A DNA stretch of 15,313 nt from an uncultured Bacteroidales bacterium (GTDB lineage Bacteria; Bacteroidota; Bacteroidia; Bacteroidales; UBA932), in NCBI GenBank assembly GCA_946616385.1, contig CAMOIZ010000014.1, positions 1-15,313 of the forward strand, read 5' to 3'. The notes under the pieces are model-generated. The model made no database searches and was not told the origin of the DNA. It saw only the letters and a list, made by a program, of their open reading frames with translations. Position numbers and translations under genes: made by a program. Numbering within the stretch: the stretch's first letter is position 1; every line of letters starts with the position of its first letter. Shown here piece after piece: positions 6,657 through 12,809 of the stretch.

Positions 6657-8395
6657 ACAAGAGACTGATTATCATAGTTTTAGCATTACTGTCATTGGGC
6701 GGTGCAACGCTCTGTGCACAGAATTATCAGATGCCTGAGGTGCGGATTTCGGGGGACAAGGTGCGCGTGAACGGCAAGAGCTATTATGCTCACGTGGTGC
6801 TTGAGAAGCAGACCCTGTATTCCATTGGCAAGGCTTATGACGTGAGTCTGCAGGATATTTATGATTCAAACAGGAATCTGGATCTCGAGAATGCGGGGTT
6901 GAAGGTCGGTCAGGTTATTTTCATTCCTACCAAGCCAAATGCGCCTTTTTCTTCTTCCGATAATACAGCCTCTTCCTCTGAAAGTACTACCAAAACGGCA
7001 GAAGGGCAGGCGGCAGAAGGACGTACCCCTTCTTCCGCTGAAAACGCTACAGAAGGGGTACGTCCTTCTGCTGGTACAACTACAGGAAACAACAGATATT
7101 CCGTAATAGTGCCGCCGCCGGCGGAGAGTGCCGAGCCGAAGGCGGAGAGCAGGCCGGAGGCCGGGCAGGAGAAATCGGAAAGCAAGCAAGAGTCGGCGCT
7201 GGACCGTTGGTTGTATCCGGGGAAGTACCGCAAGAGCCAGGAGCAGCCCGAGCAAGCGGTACAGCCGGTGCAGACTGCGTCTGAAAACAGCGAGGCCGAA
7301 GAGCGTCCGGACGACGACTCTCCGGCAACTGTAAAGGATACTGTTTCCGCTTTTGAGCTGGACATCCCCGGCAGGGTGAGCGTAGCCGTGATTCTCCCCT
7401 TTACCAGCAGCCGCATGTCGGACAATTCTGTTGATTATTATTCCGGACTGCTGCTCGCTGCACGCGATCTCGGCGAGGCCGGTATTTCGGTCGATATCAA
7501 TGCTATAGACGTGCGCGACAGCGCGTCCATAAGCAAGGAAAGCCTTTCAAGGCACGACGTGATAATAGGCCCCATCACCTCGAAGGACATGCAGTCCATT
7601 CTTGACAAGTGTCCCGAGGACAAACTGATAATCTCCCCTCTCGATCCGCATGCCTCGGTTCTTGCCGCAGACAAACCGGAAGTGCAGGCTCCCACTCCTA
7701 CTACCCTCCAGAACAAGGACATAGTCCGCTGGGCCTTGGAAGAGAAGGGTCCCGCCGATTCGCTGGTGCTCATCACTTCGAAAGGCGCTCCCCTGTCGGA
7801 AGGTTCCAAGTGCATTATCGAAGCCTTGAAAGAGTCGGGAGTGAGATATCACACAATCAGTTACGGCATTCTGGAAGGTCTTTCCATACAGCGCTCGTTC
7901 GAGGCGCATTACAGTGCCGACGGTGTAACCCGCTACATCATAGCGGCCGACGACGAATCTTTCGTGAACGATGCTGTGCGCAACATCAACCTGATGGTTT
8001 TCAAGAAGCATGAGGTCGCCCTTTATGCACCCTCGCGCATACGCTCATTCAGCATGATCGAGACCGAGTATCTGCACAGCGTGAACACCCACATCAGCGC
8101 AGCTTACATCACCGACTTCAACAACAAGAACGTAAGCAATTTCATCATGGCTTACAGGGCCCTCTTCAATACCGAGCCCAATCAGTTCGCCTTCCACGGT
8201 TACGACACGCTCCACTTCTTCGTGAACCTTACACGCAGCTACGGACGCCAGTGGCCCAAGGTCCTTGAGAACTACAGCGAGCGCGGCCTCCAGACCGACT
8301 TCCGCTTCGTCCGCGAAGAAGGAGCCGCAGGATACGTCAACACGGCTGTCCGCCGTGTAGTCTACACACCTGACTATCAGATAGTTTTACAATAA
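6653..8395 (+). CDS. Secreted LysM and type 1 periplasmic-binding-protein (PBP1-like) domain protein
   Basis: Export is indicated by a signal peptide (K3, R4, hydrophobic 5-17, likely cleavage LCA22 before Q23). A single LysM domain follows at about 44-91 (YAHVVLEKQTLYSIGKAYDVSLQDIYDSN...LKVGQVIFIP), which binds peptidoglycan or related glycans. Residues 92-230 are a low-complexity Ser/Glu/Pro/Ala linker. From about 233 to 580 there is a type 1 periplasmic-binding fold related to branched-chain amino acid receptors ('VSVAVILPFTSS...DYYSGLLLAARDL', 'HDVIIGPITSKDMQSILD', 'FHGYDTLHFFVNL'). No transporter genes are nearby, so it may be a wall-anchored sensor or scaffold instead of a transport receptor; this is inference. 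It overlaps the glycosyltransferase by 4 bases and its 3' end overlaps the convergent recN by 9 bases. The linker contains a perfect 21-base inverted repeat (7013-7071). Confidence 0.85.
   Translation: MNKRLIIIVLALLSLGGATLCAQNYQMPEVRISGDKVRVNGKSYYAHVVLEKQTLYSIGKAYDVSLQDIYDSNRNLDLENAGLKVGQVIFIPTKPNAPFSSSDNTASSSESTTKTAEGQAAEGRTPSSAENATEGVRPSAGTTTGNNRYSVIVPPPAESAEPKAESRPEAGQEKSESKQESALDRWLYPGKYRKSQEQPEQAVQPVQTASENSEAEERPDDDSPATVKDTVSAFELDIPGRVSVAVILPFTSSRMSDNSVDYYSGLLLAARDLGEAGISVDINAIDVRDSASISKESLSRHDVIIGPITSKDMQSILDKCPEDKLIISPLDPHASVLAADKPEVQAPTPTTLQNKDIVRWALEEKGPADSLVLITSKGAPLSEGSKCIIEALKESGVRYHTISYGILEGLSIQRSFEAHYSADGVTRYIIAADDESFVNDAVRNINLMVFKKHEVALYAPSRIRSFSMIETEYLHSVNTHISAAYITDFNNKNVSNFIMAYRALFNTEPNQFAFHGYDTLHFFVNLTRSYGRQWPKVLENYSERGLQTDFRFVREEGAAGYVNTAVRRVVYTPDYQIVLQ
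6996..7020 (+). repeat. Short 15-base-period direct repeat in the LysM/PBP linker
   Basis: CGGCAGAAGG occurs at 6996-7005 and again at 7011-7020, in the same frame, encoding the repeated peptide AEG (AEGQAAEGR). The second copy runs into the left arm of the adjacent inverted repeat. Confidence 0.7.
7013..7071. repeat. Perfect 21-base inverted repeat with 17-base loop inside a coding region
   Basis: The arm at 7013-7033 is exactly the reverse complement of the arm at 7051-7071, all 21 bases, with a 17-base spacer at 7034-7050. In RNA the stem can extend by a G-U and a C-G pair (7012/7072 and 7011/7073). The arms open with GCAGAAGGACGT and end with ACGTCCTTCTGC. It sits in frame at residues 121-140 of the LysM/PBP protein, inside the disordered linker, where both arms are read as similar peptides (AEGRTPS and EGVRPSA). 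Its function is unknown; it may be an inserted palindromic element. Confidence 0.9.
8340..8358. other. Hairpin near the convergent LysM/PBP-recN junction
   Basis: ACACGGC (8340-8346) and GCCGTGT (8352-8358) form a perfect 7-base stem with a 5-base loop. It is inside the last codons of the LysM/PBP gene and 29 bases beyond the recN stop. There is no adjoining T-run on either side, so it is not a standard intrinsic terminator; it could help define recN mRNA 3' ends. Confidence 0.4.
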
Positions 8396-10036
8396 GAGAG
8401 TTTTTGCGTTGGCTATCGCCTCCGGAGTGATTCGCTCGCCGCTCAGCAGGCGGGCGATTTCTTTTATGCGCTCTTCGTCGGACAGACGCCTCATGGTGGA
8501 TACCGCATCGTCACCTGTGGCGCTTTTCTCTACCACGAAATGAGCTTTGCCCTTTGCAGCCACCTGTGGAAGATGGGTAATGGCAAGCACCTGCATGCTC
8601 TCCCCCATCTTGCATATCATCTGCCCCATCTTGTCGGCGGCGCTGCCGGAGACGCCCGTGTCTATTTCGTCGAAGATCATGGTGGGCATGCCTGTATATT
8701 TTGCCATCAGAGCCTTGAGGCTCAGCATAATACGGGAAATTTCGCCTCCGGATGCGCATTTCGCGACATCGGCCGGGGCGGCTCCCGTAGCAGAAAAACT
8801 GAAAGTGACCGAATCGGCGCCGCTGGCAGATGGCTCGGCATCCTGAATGCCGACCTCGAATACCGCACGGTCCAACTCAAGAAAGCGAAGACTCTTTTGT
8901 ATACCCTCGGCAAGCCCGGGAGCGGCCTTTTCGCGGGCCGAATGAATCCTGGCGCAAAGCGCAAGATGGGCCTTGCGGGTTTCAGAGAGCGATTTTTCCA
9001 AGGCGGCGGCCTTTTCTTCAAGCGCCGTAGAATCGAACAAGGCCTCGCCATAACGTTCACGGGCGGCTATGAGTTCCGCTACCGAAGCGCATCCGTGTTT
9101 CTGCATGAGGCCGTAAAGGAGACTCATCCTGTCTTCAACCTGCTCCAGGCGCTCCTGCGAGAGATTCACCCGTGAATCCATCTCAGTCACGGTCTGGGCA
9201 ATATCGGCAAGTTCTATCCGGGAGGAATGCAGACGCTCGGCAAGTTCTCCGGCGCCGGGGACGAGCTGCGAAAGTTTTCCAAGCAGGCGTTCCGCTTCCT
9301 TGAGGGAAGCCTCTATGCTCATTCCTTCTTCCGGTTCCATCAGAGCGCTCACCGCCGCGAAATTCTCCTTGATGCTTTCGGCATTGGCGAGCTGTTTCTG
9401 CTCAGCCTCGAGTTCTTCAAGTTCACCGTCCCTCAGACGGGCATCGTCAAGCTGTCTGAAACGTGCCGTATTATACTCCTTGTCGGCCTGAAGACGGGAT
9501 AGGCGTTCATGGAGGGCTTCCAGATCCTTCGTTTCACTCAGGATGACATTCCATAGCCTGCGGCACTGTTCAACGTCGCTGGCACAGCCGGCATAATGGT
9601 CCAGCACGTCCATTTGGAAGCGTTTGTCGGCAAGCCTCAGGCTCTGGTGCTGGGAATGTATGTCTACGAGCGAGGATGCTATCTCCTGCAGCACCTGCAC
9701 GCTCACGGGGGAATCATTGATGAAGGAACGGCTGCGCCCGCTTGCATTCAACACCCTGCGTATCAGCAGGTTGCCGCCTTCCCATTCGACATCCGCCTCT
9801 TCCAGGACGGGCCGTATCGTCTCCGGAGCGGAAAACTCTCCCTCGACGATGCAGTTCTGCGCACCGGAAGATATCTGTGCGGCATCTCCTTTGGCCCCGA
9901 GCAGGAGCGACAGAGCACCGAGCAGGATGCTCTTTCCGGCACCCGTCTGCCCCGTAATAATGCCGAGACCCTCCGGAAGATTGATGTCCAGAGAGTCTAT
10001 CAGCACGTAGTTCTCTATGTGAAGAGAGCGGAGCAC
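8387..10036 (-). CDS. recN: DNA repair protein RecN (SMC-like ATPase)
   Basis: Cytoplasmic SMC-family ATPase that acts early in double-strand break repair. The protein opens LRSLHIENYVLIDSLDINL, has Walker A GQTGAGKS at 29-36, a long central coiled-coil region (about 160-370), the ABC signature SGGEISRIMLSLK, Walker B 'TMIFDEIDTGVSG' and the late 'LAITHLPQVAAKG' histidine loop. At 549 residues it matches the usual length of about 550. A longer open frame reaches 10240, but that extra part overlaps rpoZ and is out-of-frame-type composition; the GTG at 10036, four bases after the rpoZ stop and directly before the conserved N terminus, is chosen. The second Walker A residue is Gln where Glu is more usual. 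Its stop lies inside the convergent LysM/PBP gene. Last gene of the trxB-bamD-rpoZ-recN run. Confidence 0.96.
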   Translation of the reverse strand: MLRSLHIENYVLIDSLDINLPEGLGIITGQTGAGKSILLGALSLLLGAKGDAAQISSGAQNCIVEGEFSAPETIRPVLEEADVEWEGGNLLIRRVLNASGRSRSFINDSPVSVQVLQEIASSLVDIHSQHQSLRLADKRFQMDVLDHYAGCASDVEQCRRLWNVILSETKDLEALHERLSRLQADKEYNTARFRQLDDARLRDGELEELEAEQKQLANAESIKENFAAVSALMEPEEGMSIEASLKEAERLLGKLSQLVPGAGELAERLHSSRIELADIAQTVTEMDSRVNLSQERLEQVEDRMSLLYGLMQKHGCASVAELIAARERYGEALFDSTALEEKAAALEKSLSETRKAHLALCARIHSAREKAAPGLAEGIQKSLRFLELDRAVFEVGIQDAEPSASGADSVTFSFSATGAAPADVAKCASGGEISRIMLSLKALMAKYTGMPTMIFDEIDTGVSGSAADKMGQMICKMGESMQVLAITHLPQVAAKGKAHFVVEKSATGDDAVSTMRRLSDEERIKEIARLLSGERITPEAIANAKTLLL

Positions 10037-10040
10037 GCCT

Positions 10041-10358
10041 CTACTCCTCGCTCTTTGCGGTACGGAAGTAAAGCTCGCCGTTCTCGAACTCGGAAATGGC
10101 CACGAGGTCGGGTTTCGGCTGGCGCTCATAATACTTGGAGATTTCGATCTGCTCCTTGTTTTCGAAAACCTCTTCCTTGGTGGCGTCACGCTCGCCGCGG
10201 AAATCTTCCAGTTTCTTGTTAAGTTCCTTCTTCTCGGCAAGGGCGATCTGATTTGCCCTCTTGGAGAGGATCACTACAGTTTCGTAGATATTGCCCGTGG
10301 GGGCGGCCAGATTCTTGATATCCCTGGTGATGGTGTTGGTAGGTATTTTCTTTTCCAT
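10041..10358 (-). CDS. rpoZ: DNA-directed RNA polymerase omega subunit, Bacteroidota type (Rpb6-like)
   Basis: Small RNA polymerase subunit that helps assemble the core enzyme by clamping beta-prime. The 105-residue protein starts MEKKIPTNTITRDIKNLAAPTGNIYETVVILSKRANQIA, in which 'TGNIYETVVILSKRANQI' corresponds to the omega/Rpb6 core that in other bacteria reads 'R(F/Y)..V.....RA.Q'; the rest is charged and probably helical. This form, located just after bamD, is what I know from Bacteroidota genomes. It follows bamD by 33 bases and precedes recN by 4 bases, so it is most likely part of the same operon. Assigned from family memory; similarity is clear over the N-terminal half only. Confidence 0.8.
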   Translation of the reverse strand: MEKKIPTNTITRDIKNLAAPTGNIYETVVILSKRANQIALAEKKELNKKLEDFRGERDATKEEVFENKEQIEISKYYERQPKPDLVAISEFENGELYFRTAKSEE

Positions 10359-10370
10359 ACTACTTATACC

Positions 10371-10385
10371 ACGCGTGCTGCGCGT
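10371..10385. repeat. Small inverted repeat between bamD and rpoZ
   Basis: ACGCG-TGCTG-CGCGT is a perfect 5-base stem with a 5-base loop, occupying half of the 33-base gap between bamD and rpoZ. It might be a weak RNA hairpin or binding site ahead of rpoZ; there is no T-run and the stem is short. Confidence 0.35.
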
Positions 10386-10391
10386 AAAGTT

Positions 10392-11183
10392 TCAAATTTT
10401 TTCTTTCGCTTTCTTGTAGAGGTGCTCGAGTTCCTTGCAGCGGGAAGAATCAGGATACTCGCCGATGAAATTAAGATAATCGTCGACAAACACCATATAG
10501 CGCTCTTTCTGCTTCTGGGGCACGCTCAGATAGGCGTACTTGTAGGAAGACATGGCCGTATAGAACAGGATATCCTCCCGGTAGACGTTGTCGGAATCGT
10601 CCTTCAGCACGTTGCGGAAAGCCACTCGGGCCGCCTTGTAGTCCTCCATCTTGTAGTAGAGGTAAGCGTTTTCGTAGGCCTTGCGGTCGAGGCGTTCGTT
10701 CAGGTCTTCCAGCATCCTGGTGCACACGGCAGTGTGAAGGGATGCAGGATGGTTCATCTGATACTCGTTGATGGCTACCATCGCCGCGTAGGTCGGCGTC
10801 TGGTCGAGTTCCCAGCGGTATGTGCTCTTGTAGAGGCAGTCCAGCCGGAGGAATTCAGCATTCTCCGAGAAGGGGCTGCGCGGGAACTTGTCGAGGAAAG
10901 ACTTGAAGTTCGCCTCCGCCGTGTAGTAGTCTTTGTAGCGATAGTTGCTGAGAGCCCAGTAGAACTGGACGGTATCGTCCTGCGGAGTGCCGCTCGTGAT
11001 CACCGAAAGGCTCTCAAACAAATCCGCCGCCCTGCGGTATTTCCCTTTGTTGAAATACTCGAAGGCCGCTTTGTACTTGGCTTCAACGTCGTTCCCCGAA
11101 AGGAGCTGCTCGTACTGGCTCTTGCAAGATGGCAGGATGAAAATCAGAGCTGCCGCTGCAAGGATGATTCTCGATAACTTCAT
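10392..11183 (-). CDS. bamD: BamD, outer membrane protein assembly factor lipoprotein
   Basis: Essential lipoprotein partner of BamA in the BAM complex, anchored to the inner leaflet of the outer membrane. The 263-residue protein has a lipoprotein signal with lipobox LPSC (Cys20) and then TPR-like helical repeats, visible as 'AAFEYFNKGKYRRAADLFESL' (about 40-60), 'YYTAEANFKSFLDKFPRSPFSENAEFLRLDC' (about 87-117), and 'MEDYKAARVAFRNVLKDDSDNVYREDILFYTAMSSYKYA'. The 'F..FL..FP.S.....A' pattern is typical of BamD. Its ATG overlaps the trxB stop as ATGA, so translation is probably coupled to trxB. No separate promoter element is seen. Confidence 0.93.
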   Translation of the reverse strand: MKLSRIILAAAALIFILPSCKSQYEQLLSGNDVEAKYKAAFEYFNKGKYRRAADLFESLSVITSGTPQDDTVQFYWALSNYRYKDYYTAEANFKSFLDKFPRSPFSENAEFLRLDCLYKSTYRWELDQTPTYAAMVAINEYQMNHPASLHTAVCTRMLEDLNERLDRKAYENAYLYYKMEDYKAARVAFRNVLKDDSDNVYREDILFYTAMSSYKYAYLSVPQKQKERYMVFVDDYLNFIGEYPDSSRCKELEHLYKKAKEKI

Positions 11184-12100
11184 TTCTTCAAATATTTTTC
11201 TGCATCAAGTGCGGCGCGGCACCCTGATGCCGCAGCCGTGATGGCCTGGCGATAGTGAGGATCCTGAACGTCTCCCGCAGCGAAAACGCCTTCGACGTTG
11301 GTATGGGAAGATGCACCGTCCGTCACTATGTAGCCGTTCTCGTCGATTGCAACCCACTCCTTGAAAAGGTCGGAGTTGGGGTGATGTCCGATCGCGAGGA
11401 AAAAGCCGTCTACTGCAATATCAAAAACCTCGCCATTCTTGCGCTCGATACGCACTCCGGTCACTCCGGCGTCGTCGCCGAGCACCTCGCGCGTGTTGCA
11501 ATTCCAGAGAATTTCGATGTTGGGAGTGCCCATGACGCGCTTCTGCATCGCTTCCGACGCACGGAAAACATCCCTGCGCACAATCATATACACCTTCCGG
11601 CACAGTCCGGCGAGATAGGTTGCCTCCTCGCATGCGGTATCTCCGCCTCCCACCACTGCAACATCTTTCTTGCGATAGAAGAATCCGTCGCATGTCGCGC
11701 AGGCGGAAACCCCCTGGCCGCGGTATTTGCGTTCGGAGGGAAGCCCGAGGTATTTGGCGATGGCGCCGGTGGCGATGATCACCGCGTCGGCTTCGATGGC
11801 GGGGGCGCCGTCGATCTCGAATTTGAAGGGTTTCACGGAGAGATCGGCCTTGGTGATGATGCCGCGGCGGATGTCGGTGCCCATATTGAGGGCCTGTTCG
11901 CGCATCGCGCCGGTGAGACTGATGGAGTCGATTCCCTTGGCAAAACCGGGATAATTCTCTACGAGAGTAGTGGTAGTGAGCTGTCCTCCCGGTTCGGGAC
12001 CTTCGTAAAGAACGGGCTGGAGACCTGCCCTTGAGGCATAGATGCCCGCCGTGTAACCTGCAGGGCCACCGCCGATTATGAGGAGTTTGGTTTTTTCCAT
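11180..12100 (-). CDS. trxB: Thioredoxin-disulfide reductase
   Basis: FAD-dependent cytoplasmic enzyme that reduces thioredoxin with NADPH. The 306-residue protein has the FAD-binding GGGPAGYTAG at 10-19, the redox-active CATC at 134-137, the NADPH-binding VVGGGDTACEEA at 149-160, and the C-terminal FAD motif 'GVFAAGDVQDPHYRQAITAAASGCRAALDAEKYL'. Length is normal for the low-molecular-weight family. It is the first gene of the trxB-bamD-rpoZ-recN run and overlaps bamD by 4 bases. A -7 element lies 20 bases before its ATG, giving a leader of about 15 to 17 nucleotides, and it diverges from upp. No thioredoxin gene is in the window. Confidence 0.97.
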   Translation of the reverse strand: MEKTKLLIIGGGPAGYTAGIYASRAGLQPVLYEGPEPGGQLTTTTLVENYPGFAKGIDSISLTGAMREQALNMGTDIRRGIITKADLSVKPFKFEIDGAPAIEADAVIIATGAIAKYLGLPSERKYRGQGVSACATCDGFFYRKKDVAVVGGGDTACEEATYLAGLCRKVYMIVRRDVFRASEAMQKRVMGTPNIEILWNCNTREVLGDDAGVTGVRIERKNGEVFDIAVDGFFLAIGHHPNSDLFKEWVAIDENGYIVTDGASSHTNVEGVFAAGDVQDPHYRQAITAAASGCRAALDAEKYLKK

Positions 12101-12120
12101 AATACTGCTTTATAATCACA

Positions 12121-12128
12121 CAAAGATA
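12121..12128 (-). promoter_or_regulatory. Bacteroidota -7 promoter element for trxB-bamD-rpoZ-recN
   Basis: On the minus strand this reads TATCTTTG, a full TAnnTTTG match, 20 bases from the trxB ATG. It faces away from the upp element at 12143-12150 with 14 bases between them. No clear -33 box is visible. Confidence 0.6.
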
Positions 12129-12142
12129 CTCATAATTTTTAT

Positions 12143-12150
12143 TATATTTG
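12143..12150 (+). promoter_or_regulatory. Bacteroidota -7 promoter element for upp
   Basis: TATATTTG matches TAnnTTTG and ends 5 bases before the upp ATG, so the transcript should start at or within two bases of the start codon. It overlaps the longer open frame that begins at 12078, supporting the downstream start. Confidence 0.6.
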
Positions 12151-12155
12151 CAGAT

Positions 12156-12809
12156 ATGAAACTCGTAAATCTCGGTGAGAGCAATTCCCTGCTCAATTCT
12201 TACATCGCTCAGGTGCGCGACAAATCCATCCAGAAAGACAGCCAGCGCTTCCGCGGCAATCTCAGGCGCATCGGACAGATCTTTGCATACGAAATAAGCA
12301 AGACTCTGGACTATAGCGCGAAAGACGTGCAGACCCCTCTCGGCACGGCACGGGTGAGCACTTACGACACAAAGATCGTTCTTGCCACCATCCTGCGGGC
12401 CGGTCTTCCCCTGCACGAGGGCATGCTCTCATATTTTGAGAGTGCCGAAAGCGCATTCCTCGCCGCCTACCGCAAATACGATGCGGCCGACAAGTTTCAT
12501 ATCAACGCAGAATACTGCTCCACACCCAACCTGAACGGCAAGGCCCTGATAGTCACCGACACCCTGATTGCCACCGGTTCCTCCATAATCATGGCCTACG
12601 AGCGTCTCGTCGACGACGGTGGAGAACCGGACCAGGCGCATTTCGTATGCCCGATAGTGAGCGCATACGCCATGGAAGCCATGAAGAAAGGCCTGCCTTC
12701 CAAGGCTACGATATGGACTGCAGCCATCGACGAGGAGCTCACCAGCCACTCGTTCGTTGTTCCCGGCCTCGGAGATGCCGGCGATCTCGCATTCGGAGAG
12801 AAAGTCTAG
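12156..12809 (+). CDS. upp: Uracil phosphoribosyltransferase
   Basis: Pyrimidine salvage enzyme that joins uracil to PRPP to form UMP. The 217-residue protein (from MKLVNLGESNSLL) contains the PRPP loop ALIVTDTLIATGSSI, where the family has DPMLATGGS or DT(M/L)(L/I)ATGSS, the flexible region 'TILRAGLPLHEGMLSYFESAESAF', and the C-terminal uracil-binding block 'FVVPGLGDAGDLAFGEK'. An open frame extends upstream to 12078, but the added residues come from promoter sequence and resemble no family member; the ATG at 12156 gives standard length and follows a -7 element by 5 bases. The gene stands alone: divergent from trxB and convergent with rpoN, whose stop codon shares the same four bases (CTAG, 12806-12809). 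Confidence 0.96.
   Translation: MKLVNLGESNSLLNSYIAQVRDKSIQKDSQRFRGNLRRIGQIFAYEISKTLDYSAKDVQTPLGTARVSTYDTKIVLATILRAGLPLHEGMLSYFESAESAFLAAYRKYDAADKFHINAEYCSTPNLNGKALIVTDTLIATGSSIIMAYERLVDDGGEPDQAHFVCPIVSAYAMEAMKKGLPSKATIWTAAIDEELTSHSFVVPGLGDAGDLAFGEKV

Noticed and set aside
8340..8395. Intrinsic terminator at the LysM/PBP-recN junction
   Set aside because: The hairpin has no adjoining T-run; the nearest TTTT is 27 bases past the stem, so it is listed only as a hairpin.
10037..10240. N-terminal extension of recN to 10240
   Set aside because: It lies wholly inside rpoZ in another frame, has Arg/Ser-rich composition unlike RecN, and the conserved N terminus starts at the GTG at 10036.
12078..12155. 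N-terminal extension of upp to 12078
   Set aside because: The extra codons cover the divergent promoter region and the trxB 5' end, and give a hydrophobic stretch foreign to a cytosolic phosphoribosyltransferase.
11421..12416. A 331-codon minus-strand open frame across the upp 5' end and trxB
   Set aside because: It runs through the intergenic promoters and out of frame through trxB, with Arg/His-rich translation typical of a shifted frame.
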